Numbered from the stretch's first letter, positions 1 to 8,970 are shown. The stretch: DNA of 64,000 nt from Aquibacillus sediminis (GCF_005870085.1 NZ_SZNM01000015.1:29197-93196), one strand, 5' to 3'. Notes: generated by a model from the sequence alone, not told the origin. Translations and numbers: made by a program.

Positions 1-112
1 ATTGATAAAGCTTGTTAAACTGCCACTTTACTTTAGATACATTTTCACAATTTGATCTTATCACAGTATTCCAATAATTTTATATGAAAAAAGAATCTCC
101 GTGTTTTGACGA

Positions 113-151
113 GTCAGGTACTCCGCTTGGACATGCGTCCATATGGAGTAC
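113..151. repeat. REP-like palindrome, copy 1
   Basis: Arms GTACTCC (118-124) and GGAGTAC (145-151) surround a GGACA..GTCC-like centre. It belongs to the dispersed family described at 38221-38270. Confidence 0.75.
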
Positions 152-177
152 TTAATTCCTTATTCATTGCACATCAC

Positions 178-364
178 GGACATCTATTCCTCTATTTCAC
201 TAATTTAGTCCCGTTTTCCTAGCAAATCATACAAATAAGGCACTAAATGTCAGACAACCACTCAAAAATAGCGATATTTAGGAAAATAAGGTACTAGATG
301 TCCGCCAATAAAAACGTTTCGCCAACAGATGACGAACCTGCTACAAAAACGGGTGGTAACAGGC
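178..364 (+). repeat. long direct repeat, copy A
   Basis: This ~187-bp segment matches 6158-6348 over nearly its whole length with scattered substitutions. Shared blocks include CTATTTCACTAA, CCCGTTTTCCTAGCAAATCA and AACGTTTCGCCAAC. The two copies are in the same orientation and bracket the antiporter operon. A shorter third relative lies at 32181-32226. No coding capacity is apparent. Confidence 0.85.
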
Positions 365-526
365 AAAGAATTTGAAAAAAACACCTCATTCTTTTCCCCT
401 TATCCGCACAATTAGACTACTTTAAGAATAAGAACCCATCCCATGTTCATAATAACAACTACTAGTTTTCCACTTGATTACAACTTATGTTGACCATCTC
501 ACTACATCTAACGTGGAGGTACAGAA

Positions 527-1042
527 TTGAAGAAAAAATTACTAACGTTTATGTTAACGCTGGGACTATGGGTTGTTTTTGCAGGCCGTATGAATATTCA
601 AGTCATGATGTTTGGGACAATCATTTGTTCTATTTTATCGCATTTGTTGGCAAATAGTGTGTTTAGATTTGTACACCTGAATGGTGGACCGAAACAAATT
701 GTTATAAAAATAACTTACATGTTCTTCGTGTTCAGTGCTTTTCTATATGATGTATTTTTATCTGCAGTCAAAGTATCTAGACAGGCTTTTGCATGGAACC
801 CTTCCTTTTCTCCGCGAATCGTTAAACTAAAAACAAGTGATGAAAATTCAAGTGATATTGGAATTTTTGCTCATTTCCTTACATGCACTCAAGGTGCATT
901 GGCTCTGGATTTCGACCCTTTACATAAAAACTATGTCATTCACTGGATCGATGTTGACAGTGACGCTGAAGCAGAAACAAGGAAAGCACTGATCCGTAAA
1001 CAAGAGCATTTGGTTGCGAAAATATTTCATAGTGAAGGGTGA
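527..1042 (+). CDS. mrpE: Na+/H+ antiporter subunit E (MrpE/MnhE family)
   Basis: A 171-residue membrane protein of the MNHE family, a small subunit of Mrp-type multisubunit cation/proton antiporters, equivalent to MbhA in Mbh-type complexes. The N-terminal half is strongly hydrophobic with about three membrane segments. The C-terminal half carries the family-like soluble part (FLTCTQGALALDF near residue 118, then a charged tail). Translation probably starts at TTG 527, behind GTGGAGGT at 511-518; no better ATG exists. It is the first gene of an eight-gene operon and its stop overlaps the start of the next gene. The role in Na+ extrusion and pH homeostasis is inferred from the family. Confidence 0.9.
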   Translation: MKKKLLTFMLTLGLWVVFAGRMNIQVMMFGTIICSILSHLLANSVFRFVHLNGGPKQIVIKITYMFFVFSAFLYDVFLSAVKVSRQAFAWNPSFSPRIVKLKTSDENSSDIGIFAHFLTCTQGALALDFDPLHKNYVIHWIDVDSDAEAETRKALIRKQEHLVAKIFHSEG

Positions 1043-1311
1043 TGGTAGTGCTTTATGTCATACTAGCAATTGTCCTATCTGCTTGTTTAACGTTTTATAG
1101 GGTTATGAAAGGTCCCAGTGTATCTGACCGAATCGTTGCGATGCATGCAATCGGTGTCATGTTTTTATTAGTTTTAGTGTTATTAAGTTATTTTTTTGCC
1201 AGAAAAATCTTTATTGATGTGGCATTAGTTTATGGGGTTTTCTTATTTGTAGATATAGTCATAATGGCTAAATATTTAAGAAAACCTGAGCAAGGAGGCG
1301 TTCGTGATTGA
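1039..1311 (+). CDS. mrpF: antiporter subunit F (MrpF/MnhF family)
   Basis: A 90-residue protein with three hydrophobic segments. The signature PSVSDRIVAMHAIG (residues ~26-39) is typical of MrpF/MnhF (MbhB in archaeal complexes). GTG 1039 or ATG 1042 may be used; the ATG gives a TGATG stop-start overlap with the upstream gene, which suggests translational coupling. The end overlaps the next gene by 8 bases. It is a small membrane subunit of the Mrp complex whose exact role in ion translocation is not known. Confidence 0.92.
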   Translation: MMVVLYVILAIVLSACLTFYRVMKGPSVSDRIVAMHAIGVMFLLVLVLLSYFFARKIFIDVALVYGVFLFVDIVIMAKYLRKPEQGGVRD

Positions 1312-1633
1312 TTTTCTTCCTATTTTAAGACAAATCGTTGTTTATGTATTTTTCCTAACAGGTAGTTATTTTTTGTTAAGTACTGCTGTAGGTATGATCC
1401 GTTTTCCTGATTTGTACACTCGATTGCATGCTAGCGCTAAATGTCTGATGGCCGGAGGTATTTCCATTTTAATGGGATGTATCGTTCTAGAAGGAATTGG
1501 GTTTGTTTCTTTAAAGCTTATTATACTGTTGCTGTTTTTATTAATCACGAACCCGATTGCAAATCATGTCATTGCCTGTTTGGATCATTCTAACACAATG
1601 ACACCCAACCCAATTTCCAAAAATCGATCATGA
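1304..1633 (+). CDS. mrpG: antiporter subunit G (MrpG/MnhG family)
   Basis: A 109-residue protein with three predicted membrane helices and the PhaG/MnhG signature GMIRFPDLYTRLHA (residues ~30-43). It starts at GTG 1304 behind AAGGAGG (1292-1298), inside the 3' end of mrpF. The tail beyond residue ~95 is polar. It follows E and F, giving the E-F-G order seen at the start of Mbh and many archaeal Mrp operons, whereas canonical Bacillus mrp ends with E-F-G. Confidence 0.92.
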   Translation: MIDFLPILRQIVVYVFFLTGSYFLLSTAVGMIRFPDLYTRLHASAKCLMAGGISILMGCIVLEGIGFVSLKLIILLLFLLITNPIANHVIACLDHSNTMTPNPISKNRS

Positions 1634-1654
1634 AGCATGATGGGAGGTAAAGTC

Positions 1655-1900
1655 GTGATGGATATGATCGTTACGCTGTTAATGATCTTTTTACTGGTTA
1701 CCGCATTTTTTATGGTATTTACGAAACAGACAGCAAACGCAGTGATTGCATTCCCTATATTCGGTTCTATTCTAGTCGTTCTGTTTGTCATTTTCCAGGC
1801 CCCAAGTGTTGCGATGGCTGAAGCAGTCATTACCGCTGGCTTAGCTACTGGTTTCTTTGTTATTACTTTCAATAAAACGAAGGATAGCAGAAAGGAGTAG
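1655..1900 (+). CDS. DUF4040 antiporter subunit (MbhD-like part of MrpA)
   Basis: A short membrane protein of about 81 residues with three hydrophobic segments. In canonical Mrp this DUF4040 module forms part of the C-terminal region of the giant MrpA; in Mbh complexes it is separate MbhD. The motif FQAPSVAMAEAVITAG (mid-protein) is typical. The start is placed at GTG 1655 or ATG 1658 because GGGAGGT (1641-1647) lies just upstream; an in-frame ATG at 1637 has no ribosome binding site. Its presence as a free small protein is the main sign that this operon has the Mbh-like subunit arrangement. Confidence 0.85.
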   Translation: MMDMIVTLLMIFLLVTAFFMVFTKQTANAVIAFPIFGSILVVLFVIFQAPSVAMAEAVITAGLATGFFVITFNKTKDSRKE

Positions 1901-1910
1901 AACGAATGAA

Positions 1911-2615
1911 ATGGTGAAAAAACTCTATAAACTAGGGCTTGTTGTATCGCTAGGTATGTTCTTATTCGTGTTATTTTCTGACATACATAATCTTGATCGC
2001 ACTAGTAAAAACTATTTATCAGAGCACTATATTTCGGAAGGGGTACAAGAAACCGGGGCAATAAATTTAGTCACCTCTGTCCTATATGATTACCGCGCTT
2101 TTGATACATTGGGTGAGGCAACTGTCCTTTTAACAGCTGCTACTATTTTAGCTTTTCTAGTTCCCGTAACCAAAGCGGACATGCTAGGTACTACATTTAC
2201 AATCATTGTATATCAAGCGACCAAATATCTGATTCCCTTTATAGCAGTATTAGGCGTATATGTAATCATGTTTGGTCATCTAAGCCCTGGCGGAGGTTTT
2301 GTTGGAGGAGTCGTGATGGCGCTCATTCCAATTCTATTGTCATTAACCTATGGAATTGATTTTTCCGAATATAAACTCACACCTAACACCAAAAAGGTAG
2401 TAGAAGATATCGGAGCGATCGGCTTTATTTTACTAGGATTACTAGCCGTATTAACTGGAAACAATTTTCTCGCCAACGGACAAGCAGGTTTTCCCTTAGG
2501 AAATGCCGGAGAATTGATCAGTGCCGGGTTAATCCCTTACTTAAATGTCATGATTGGTATAAAAGTAGGAGCTGGTCTTGCCATCATTTTTAATAGTTTG
2601 ATGAAGGAGCAATAA
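1911..2615 (+). CDS. mrpB: antiporter subunit B with fused MbhE-like N-terminus
   Basis: About 234 residues. The N-terminal ~90 residues resemble MbhE, the extreme C-terminal part of MrpA (one helix, a polar loop, then YRAFDTLGEATVL). The remainder is an MnhB domain with FGHLSPGGGFVGGVV in the middle. ATG 1911 is preferred: AAAGGAG (1891-1897) precedes it, and ATG 1906 meets a stop after three codons. The gene slightly overlaps nothing upstream and is followed closely by subunit C. The fusion of MbhE-like and MbhF-like parts is read directly from the sequence; assembly with the other subunits is inferred. Confidence 0.88.
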   Translation: MVKKLYKLGLVVSLGMFLFVLFSDIHNLDRTSKNYLSEHYISEGVQETGAINLVTSVLYDYRAFDTLGEATVLLTAATILAFLVPVTKADMLGTTFTIIVYQATKYLIPFIAVLGVYVIMFGHLSPGGGFVGGVVMALIPILLSLTYGIDFSEYKLTPNTKKVVEDIGAIGFILLGLLAVLTGNNFLANGQAGFPLGNAGELISAGLIPYLNVMIGIKVGAGLAIIFNSLMKEQ

Positions 2616-2617
2616 TA

Positions 2618-2953
2618 GTGGAACTACCATTTGTTGTCGTGACTATTTTGTTTTGTCTGGGAATTTATACGATTATCACCCAAAAAAATCTAATAAAAAT
2701 CGTGCTTGGATTTACGATCGTAGAATCTTCCTTGATTTTAATATTCGTCCTGGTTAGTTATCAACCAGGTGGGACTGCCCCTATTTTAGACAAAGCCTAT
2801 CACCTAGTCGTCGATCCGATCCCGCAGGCACTAGCCTTAACCTCCATTGTTATTGGGGGAAGTGTGACGGCCGTCATGCTAGCATTGGTGATAAAAATAC
2901 AGAAAAGATATAGAACGTTAAACGTGGATAAGCTTCGAAAATTGAAAGGATAA
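2618..2953 (+). CDS. mrpC: antiporter subunit C (MrpC/MnhC, NuoK-like)
   Basis: A 111-residue, three-helix protein of the NuoK/MnhC family. The conserved segment DPIPQALALTSIVIGG (residues ~66-81) is diagnostic, and a Glu in the second helix (IVESS) corresponds to the conserved membrane glutamate of NuoK-like subunits. It starts at GTG 2618, two bases after the stop of mrpB, with AAGGAGC upstream. In Mrp complexes it contacts the D-type antiporter subunits. Confidence 0.93.
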   Translation: MELPFVVVTILFCLGIYTIITQKNLIKIVLGFTIVESSLILIFVLVSYQPGGTAPILDKAYHLVVDPIPQALALTSIVIGGSVTAVMLALVIKIQKRYRTLNVDKLRKLKG

Positions 2954-2972
2954 TTTTTTGGGGAGGATCATA

Positions 2973-4442
2973 ATGCAAGCGGCTATCTGGTTGATCATCT
3001 TACCTTTATTAACCGCATTTTTTATTGGCATTTCTAAAGTGTTCTATTCGTATAAGCTTTTATTTCCTTTAGTAACCGGTAGTGCAATCCTTTATCTTTA
3101 CTTATTAATTTCTGTTATCGATCATAGTTATCCTCCAAAAGTATACAGTGTTGGGGATTGGGGACTATTGGGAATTAATATAATGGTAGACCCTTTTTCT
3201 GGCCTATTATTGTTAATGATTGCACTGTTATTTTTACCTGTTATTGTTTTTTCCTTGAAATATATCACATTTCATACACATAACTATTTCATTCTTACAT
3301 ACATCATGACAGCCGGCATTGCAGGTATGGTGCTTACTGCTGATTTATTCAATCTTTATGTATTTTTGGAAGTGAGCTCTCTCAGTTCTTGCGCTTTAGT
3401 AGCGTTAAAGAAGACGAATAAAGCAATAGAAGGTACGTTTAAGTATTTGGTCATGTCTACATTAGGGAGCTTTTTTATTTTACTGGCTACGATCTTAACT
3501 TACGATTTAACTGGAACGCTAAATATGGCCGAGATTTCCGTAGCATTTCAAGACATCCCTTTTCAGATAAAAAGTATTCTGATGGCCTTTTTTATTTTTG
3601 GTTATGCTATCAAGATCGGGTTAATTCCTTTGCATGCTTGGCTTCCTGATTCTTATGAAGAATCCCCTATCCCTTATAACGTTTTATCTTCAGGATTGGT
3701 GATGAAATCTGCTGTATATGCATTAATAAGAGTATTGTATATTCTGTTTGGATTTGATTTTCTAGATGAAACTGGCATGTTACAAATCGGTGTTGTCTGG
3801 GGAGTCGTTACGTTTTTGATTGCGCATCTTTTAGCCTTTCAGCAATCCAATGTCATCCGGCTTCTTGCCTATTCCAGTATTGCCCAGATCGCCTATATTA
3901 CAATCGGATTATTTGTCGGCACGGAAAGAGGATTAATCGGCGGCAATTTCCATATTTTAAATCACGCCATCATGAAAGGGACGTTATTTTTCGTTATCGC
4001 AATTTTTCATTATAGTTTAACCGCTGTTGATATAAAAGATCTCAAAGGACTTGGGTTTAGATTTCCGCTCCTTTCCTTTACTTTTGTGGTTGCTTCCCTT
4101 GCAATCGTTGGCCTACCTCCCTTCAATGGATTTATTAGTAAATGGCTCATTGTCGAAGCGGCTCTGGATGCTGGCTTTATTTATGCTGCCTTCTCTATTC
4201 TAGTGGGAACGTTCTTATCTTTAACGTATTATTTAAAAGTCATCGTTACCTTATATACAAAAACCGACAAAACAATAGAAATGAAAGAACCAGGTTTAGC
4301 GTTAAAATTACCAACGATATTTCTTGGCAGTTTATGTATTGTATTTGGTATAGCACCTTCTTTACCTTTAAGCCTCATTGATAAAATTCCGACATTTTTG
4401 CTAGATCATGAGGAATACATAAGCATATTACTAGGAGGTTGA
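2973..4442 (+). CDS. mrpD: antiporter subunit D (MrpD/NuoN-like)
   Basis: A protein of about 489 residues with some 14 membrane helices and a proton_antipo_M domain, related to NuoL/M/N of complex I. Family landmarks include NLYVFLEVSSLSSCALVALK and GLIPLHAWLPDSY, plus HAIMKGTLFF in the later helices. Conserved membrane Glu/Lys residues of the proton channel lie in these segments. The start is ATG 2973 behind GGGGAGG (2959-2965). The end overlaps the next gene, indicating tight co-translation. Confidence 0.92.
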   Translation: MQAAIWLIILPLLTAFFIGISKVFYSYKLLFPLVTGSAILYLYLLISVIDHSYPPKVYSVGDWGLLGINIMVDPFSGLLLLMIALLFLPVIVFSLKYITFHTHNYFILTYIMTAGIAGMVLTADLFNLYVFLEVSSLSSCALVALKKTNKAIEGTFKYLVMSTLGSFFILLATILTYDLTGTLNMAEISVAFQDIPFQIKSILMAFFIFGYAIKIGLIPLHAWLPDSYEESPIPYNVLSSGLVMKSAVYALIRVLYILFGFDFLDETGMLQIGVVWGVVTFLIAHLLAFQQSNVIRLLAYSSIAQIAYITIGLFVGTERGLIGGNFHILNHAIMKGTLFFVIAIFHYSLTAVDIKDLKGLGFRFPLLSFTFVVASLAIVGLPPFNGFISKWLIVEAALDAGFIYAAFSILVGTFLSLTYYLKVIVTLYTKTDKTIEMKEPGLALKLPTIFLGSLCIVFGIAPSLPLSLIDKIPTFLLDHEEYISILLGG

Positions 4443-4444
4443 AC

Positions 4445-6001
4445 ATGATTACTCCAGGTCTCTTCTATTTAATAGGTGCTTTACTCTTGCTTTTGCCCAT
4501 TAGGGAAAAAATGACATACATACTAGCTATCCTTATGACGACAGCAGCCCTCATGATGACGTTCTATTTGGTACCTGGTGATCGTGTCCAACTGGAGTTC
4601 CTCAACTATACGCTAACTCCTGTTAAAGTCGATCGTATTAGTAAATTAACTGGATTAATTTTCACTTTCGGCGGCCTGGGTTCTGTCATCTACTGCTTTC
4701 GTATATGCTCTCGGGCTAATTTAAGGCTCATATTTATATTTATTGGTAGTGCCTTGACCGTGGCTTTTTCTGGTGATCTGTTTACACTCTATGTATTTTG
4801 GGAGTTAATGACCATCAGTTCCTCTTTTCTAATTATCATGGCAAGTGATGGAACAAAGAAAACGGGATACTACTACTTTCTCATCCAAGTGGCGGGAGGG
4901 TTAAGTGCATTATGGGGGGTATTTTTACAGTATGCGGCTACAGGTGATTTAGCTTTGAAAACGATCGAGGCTGGCATTCCTTTTTTTATGATTGCGGTCG
5001 CAATTAAGCTAGCCTTTGTCGGATTCCATACTTGGCTGCCATTGGCTTACGGCAAAGCTCCTTTCTATGTTGCCGTCGTTTTGTCCATCTATACAACAAA
5101 AGTAGGCGTTTATGTCATGAGCCGTCTCCTGCCCGGGATCGATATTTTGGCATATGCTGGGCTTTTTTCCGCTTTGTTTGGTATTGGAATGGCCCTCCTG
5201 CAGACCCAGGTTCGCAGGTTCTTGAGCTATTCGATCATCATCCAAGTTGGGTATATGATTATTGGGATTAGTATGGGGACTGTAGCAGGAATAACAGGAG
5301 CGATGTTTCACCTGGTCAATCACATCTTGTACAAAACGGTCTTATTTATGGCCGTAGGAGTTGTCGTCTATACCACAGGGAAAGATGATTTTGAAAACTT
5401 AGGGATCATGGGCAGAAAACTTCCCGTCACTTCAATCGCAACATTGGTAGCTTTTTTGGGGATAGCTGGTGTTCCTTTTTTTAATGGCTATATGAGCAAA
5501 GCCATTATTAAAGACGCAGTAAACGAGCCATTATTAACCTGGGGGCTGAACCTGATGAGTTTCGGGACTTGTCTGCTTTTTTTAAAATTTATTTATTATG
5601 CTTTTTTGAAGAAAAGTACGATTAGCCTCGATAAACAACCAGCCCTCAGCATGCAGGTAGGAATGGGACTGTTAACGGTTATGATGCTGGTGATTGGTAT
5701 TCATCCCGTCTGGTTAGAAAGTGTAACTAATATGGATGTAGCGATTCATTATTTTGATAAAAAACATCTAGTAAGTGGGATTCAGCCATTTCTATGGTCG
5801 ATTGCTATATTTATTTTAATTAAGAAATATGTAGTGAAGAACTATGAAGCACCCCTGCCTTATGATCTTTACCGTCAAATAGCTAAACAAGTTGTAACTA
5901 CAGGCTATCAGTTAAGTAACTATCATGACGGAAAATTAACTAAATATCTGTTATGGACAACGAGCACGTTAATCATTCTGTTGGCATTGTTATTGTTTTA
6001 A
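4445..6001 (+). CDS. second D-type antiporter subunit (NuoL/M/N-like)
   Basis: About 518 residues, again a proton_antipo_M membrane protein. Typical segments are YVFWELMTISSSFLII, GFHTWLPLAYGKAP and HLVNHILYKTVLFM. ATG 4445 lies six bases after AGGAGG (4433-4438). The operon has no full-length MrpA; this second D-like subunit probably takes the place of the NuoL-like N-terminal domain of MrpA. The last ~90 residues form a polar segment followed by a final helix. It is the last gene of the operon; a degenerate REP-like palindrome follows. Confidence 0.9.
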   Translation: MITPGLFYLIGALLLLLPIREKMTYILAILMTTAALMMTFYLVPGDRVQLEFLNYTLTPVKVDRISKLTGLIFTFGGLGSVIYCFRICSRANLRLIFIFIGSALTVAFSGDLFTLYVFWELMTISSSFLIIMASDGTKKTGYYYFLIQVAGGLSALWGVFLQYAATGDLALKTIEAGIPFFMIAVAIKLAFVGFHTWLPLAYGKAPFYVAVVLSIYTTKVGVYVMSRLLPGIDILAYAGLFSALFGIGMALLQTQVRRFLSYSIIIQVGYMIIGISMGTVAGITGAMFHLVNHILYKTVLFMAVGVVVYTTGKDDFENLGIMGRKLPVTSIATLVAFLGIAGVPFFNGYMSKAIIKDAVNEPLLTWGLNLMSFGTCLLFLKFIYYAFLKKSTISLDKQPALSMQVGMGLLTVMMLVIGIHPVWLESVTNMDVAIHYFDKKHLVSGIQPFLWSIAIFILIKKYVVKNYEAPLPYDLYRQIAKQVVTTGYQLSNYHDGKLTKYLLWTTSTLIILLALLLF

Positions 6002-6018
6002 GAATGGTGTCATATCCT

Positions 6019-6062
6019 ATTGGGGTCAGGCCTTCCTCGTGGTCAGTTAGGGCAAGGTGCTT
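6019..6062. repeat. REP-like palindrome, degenerate copy
   Basis: GGGGTCAGGCCTTCCTCGTG is followed by a decayed right arm. It matches the left half of the family consensus described at 38221-38270. Confidence 0.6.
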
Positions 6063-6157
6063 ATTTGTGCACCGTCTAGCGGGGAGTGACATAGCGGGGA
6101 GTGACAGGCACTGCAATTGAGTGGAGCGGACATTTATTTATGGATTTTTAGGAGTTT

Positions 6158-6348
6158 GCGGACATCTTGTTCCTCTATTTCACTAAATTAGCCCCGTTTT
6201 CCTAGCAAATCATACAAATAAGGCACTAAATGTCCGCCAACCACTCAAAAACAGCAATATCTAGGGAAATAAGGTACTAAATGTCCCCAAAAAACGTTTC
6301 GCCAACGGGGGACACGTCTACTACAAAAAAGGCGGGTGGTGACAGCAC
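6158..6348 (+). repeat. long direct repeat, copy B
   Basis: Second copy of the ~190-bp repeat found at 178-364, same orientation, ending four bases before the GNAT stop codon. It has internal CTAAATGTCC motifs repeated twice (near 6227 and 6278). Confidence 0.85.
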
Positions 6349-6351
6349 CGC

Positions 6352-6774
6352 TTAATACACTTTTCTAAATCCTTCTACATGTTCGGTAAATCCTACACGT
6401 TGATAAAATTTGTGTGCCTCTTTTAGATGACCTGAAGACACAACAATCGCGTAGGCACAGTTATTTTCTATAGCAAATGCATCAAGTGCTTCCATTAACA
6501 TTCTACCGATTCCTTTTCCCCTTATCCCTTGTTTCACAATCACATCTTCAATCACTAAAAAAGGTACCGTCAAACTTTTACAACAAATCCCAAGTGCAGA
6601 ACCGATCAGTTCATTATTCTCTTTCGCAACGGCTAAAAAGTAGTTTTCATTCGCTGAAATTTCTTCATATAGTTGAATCGACTCTTCCTGCGACATTTCA
6701 AAAGGAATTAATTCTTTATACATTTCTAATAAATTTGGGATATCTTTTGCTTCTAATTTATCAATCACAATCAT
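6352..6774 (-). CDS. GNAT family N-acetyltransferase
   Basis: A 140-residue protein with a complete GNAT fold. Acetyl-CoA-binding motif A is visible as VIVKQGIRGKGIGRMLMEAL (residues ~86-105; pattern R-x-x-G-x-G), followed by the C-terminal FYQRVGF segment seen in many GNAT enzymes. The substrate cannot be told from the sequence. It starts at ATG 6774 with AGGAAC upstream. It is a single gene, convergent with the antiporter operon and divergent from the diguanylate cyclase. Confidence 0.88.
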   Translation of the reverse strand: MIVIDKLEAKDIPNLLEMYKELIPFEMSQEESIQLYEEISANENYFLAVAKENNELIGSALGICCKSLTVPFLVIEDVIVKQGIRGKGIGRMLMEALDAFAIENNCAYAIVVSSGHLKEAHKFYQRVGFTEHVEGFRKVY

Positions 6775-7066
6775 CGTAATGTTCCTTTCTGTATATATAA
6801 AGTGGTTAGTCTTCCAATTTATTTATTATATTATATGGAATTTATTTGTAAAAACATGGAGATTGAAGTGATAGGTACCTTTAAAAAGCGCCTGACCGCC
6901 CAAAATATATCATATTTGACAAAAAATGGAAGATGTATGAACTAACATCGACAAAAAATGACAAAAATTACCAAAAATATTGTCCCCTACTCACAGGCAG
7001 TATATACTTAATAGAAAATAAAAGTTTCTGCTCTTATTTAACTTGTCATAATCAAAGTACAGAGGG

Positions 7067-8239
7067 ATGGATGTTGAAAAAATGCTTAATGGTTGGAGAC
7101 TAATGGTACTCGTATTTATCACATTTATGTTGGGGGTAACATTAACTAGTTACTTGTTAGTTGGCTATGTGGATCTAGTAGCTTTATTTTTTTGTTTCTT
7201 AATCTTACCAATTATTTGGTGGATAGGTAGAGAACATGATCACGTCCGTAAAGATCGAAACACGTTACAACATTCCTATCAAGAATTACAACAACAATAT
7301 AAAACGACTAAAATAGAAAAACAAACAATAGAAAAAATCATAGATACGGTTGATGACATCGCAATATTTTCTATTAATGAATCAGAAAATACTGCTTATT
7401 TTTCAAAAGCTGTTGAACAAATTTTTGGTTTACCGCACGAAGCATTTATTAGTGAACCAAACTTATGGAAGCAATTTATACATCCGGATGATAAAGAAAA
7501 AATTAACAAACAATTCTCGAACATAACGGAACCATTACAAGCTGAGTTTCGCATCATCCGACTTGACGAAGAAATTCGATGGGTTGTGCTACGCATCGTT
7601 TCGGTAGAAAAAAATGCTATTGAAGGAAATATCATTGATATAACCGATCGAAAAGAATTAGAGGATAAACTAAAGCAGTTCGCCTATTACGACGACCTAA
7701 CAGACTTACCTAACCGTAAGCTAATGGAACGTCAATTAAAAAAATCGATTGCTCGATCTAAACGTAACGATCATTCATTATGTGTTATGTTTATTGATCT
7801 AGATGGATTTAAAAAAGTGAATGATACACTAGGACATGAAGCTGGTGATGAGTTACTAAAAGAGGTCGCGCTTCGTTTAGATGATACTGTTCGTGAAGGA
7901 GATTTAATCGCGCGTCACGGTGGTGATGAATTTATCGCCATTTTTGAGGAGACAGACAAGACTGAAGTTGAAGGCATTGCTGATCGAATTATCGATGAGC
8001 TTTCACATCCATATAGTCATAATGAAAAAGAATCAACGATTACCCCAAGCATTGGTATAAGTTTATATCCTGATCATGGTGAAGAAATGGATTCACTGAT
8101 TAAATATGCAGACAAAGCAATGTACTACGCTAAAAGTAAAGGAAAAGCGAACTATCAATTTTATTCGAGTGAACTTCCAGATGCTCAAATTAAGAAAGAA
8201 AACGTCCTTGAGAAAATTGTTAATCATTTTACAAAATAA
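7067..8239 (+). CDS. membrane PAS-GGDEF diguanylate cyclase
   Basis: A 390-residue protein predicted to make cyclic di-GMP from two GTP. Two membrane helices lie at residues ~12-55, a coiled-coil linker at ~60-95, a PAS sensor domain at ~95-205 and a GGDEF domain at ~210-375. The active-site motif RHGGDEF is intact (~281-287), and an RxxD inhibitory site (REGD) lies five residues before it, so product inhibition is likely. ATG 7067 has AGAGGG directly against it, so ATG 7082 is a serious alternative start. A good terminator follows. No partner phosphodiesterase is adjacent, but an EAL gene lies at 10.5-11.2 kb. Confidence 0.92.
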   Translation: MDVEKMLNGWRLMVLVFITFMLGVTLTSYLLVGYVDLVALFFCFLILPIIWWIGREHDHVRKDRNTLQHSYQELQQQYKTTKIEKQTIEKIIDTVDDIAIFSINESENTAYFSKAVEQIFGLPHEAFISEPNLWKQFIHPDDKEKINKQFSNITEPLQAEFRIIRLDEEIRWVVLRIVSVEKNAIEGNIIDITDRKELEDKLKQFAYYDDLTDLPNRKLMERQLKKSIARSKRNDHSLCVMFIDLDGFKKVNDTLGHEAGDELLKEVALRLDDTVREGDLIARHGGDEFIAIFEETDKTEVEGIADRIIDELSHPYSHNEKESTITPSIGISLYPDHGEEMDSLIKYADKAMYYAKSKGKANYQFYSSELPDAQIKKENVLEKIVNHFTK

Positions 8240-8270
8240 AACGATACTAGCAGTTTAGAAAATTAAATAG

Positions 8271-8308
8271 ACCCGCCTCTTTTCACAAACGAAATTGGAG
8301 CGGGTTTC
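8271..8308 (+). terminator. intrinsic terminator after diguanylate cyclase
   Basis: Stem ACCCGCCTC / GAGCGGGT with a T-rich 3' side. Confidence 0.75.
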
Positions 8309-8531
8309 TATATGGATCTGTTTTCATTTTCGCGCGTTTACTATCTTTATTTTGACCAACTTCTTGTTTGAAAACAAAAGCTTCTTCCCTATTGCATGTC
8401 GTAGTTCACTATTTTCGCTTTAGTATCCTTTAATACATAAACCTATGTGTATATCAAGGATAACAAGGTCAGATCGATGCGTGTCGACCACTTGCCTCCT
8501 GAATAGTCGTATAATCATCATTAGGAAGGAA

Positions 8532-8735
8532 TCAGCCACTAGTATCTGTTTCCTCATTCTCTTTTTTAGTTTTTAACTTTTTTTGATAGATCGAAATTAA
8601 TTGATCCAACTCTTGACTATATTTCACGGTAATCTCACTTTCATACCCATAAAGTTCAGCTTTCCTTAACAACACTTTTCTTTTTTGATCAATTTGCTTC
8701 GTTAAAAAATCTTCTTTAGCGCATTTATCACTCAT
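8532..8735 (-). CDS. Spo0E-family aspartyl-phosphate phosphatase
   Basis: A 67-residue protein of the Spo0E family, small helical-hairpin phosphatases that remove phosphate from Spo0A~P and delay sporulation in Bacillus. The signature SQELDQLISIYQK (residues ~41-53) includes the SQELD motif. Length fits the family. It starts at ATG 8735 behind AGGAGG. It is a single gene, divergent from the XRE-MEDS regulator at 8971, and the operator at 8810-8824 lies between the two starts, so shared regulation is possible. Which Spo0E paralogue it is cannot be decided. Confidence 0.9.
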   Translation of the reverse strand: MSDKCAKEDFLTKQIDQKRKVLLRKAELYGYESEITVKYSQELDQLISIYQKKLKTKKENEETDTSG

Positions 8736-8809
8736 TGCTACCTCCTACTATTAGGTGAAGCCTTGAACCCACAACCATTATTTATACCAGGAATTGGAGG
8801 TGGCGAAAA

Positions 8810-8824
8810 GTGTCAAATTGCCAC
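8810..8824. promoter_or_regulatory. predicted XRE-MEDS operator, site 1
   Basis: GTGTCA-AAT-TGCCAC, an imperfect inverted repeat in the Spo0E/XRE-MEDS divergent region. It matches the perfect-arm site GTGGCA-TAT-TGCCAC at 11391-11405 and the site at 11316-11330. Binding by the XRE-MEDS proteins is inferred. Confidence 0.55.
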
Positions 8825-8970
8825 ATTTGGTCCAATTTTTCAAAACAGTATACAGACTCCATTCAACTGACAAGTTTTACCAGTAGTTAGTTAAGACATC
8901 ATGCTCCCTTTATATGTTTTAATAGATTTATGTCTATTTTTCTATACTTGAGAGATTGGAGGGAGTTTTT

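Larger units (their letters stand above)
1..526. other. intergenic region upstream of antiporter operon
   Basis: No convincing gene is seen. The stretch holds one REP-like palindrome (113-151) and the first copy of a ~190-bp repeat (178-364). A GTGGAGGT ribosome binding site lies at its right edge. I could not assign a clear promoter for the antiporter operon. Confidence 0.6.
6002..6351. other. intergenic repeat-rich region
   Basis: The region contains a degenerate REP-like palindrome (about 6019-6062), a GTGACAGGCAC half-repeat near 6108, and copy B of the long repeat (6158-6348), which runs up to the stop codon of the GNAT gene. I see no gene and no strong terminator for the antiporter operon other than these palindromes. 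Confidence 0.6.
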
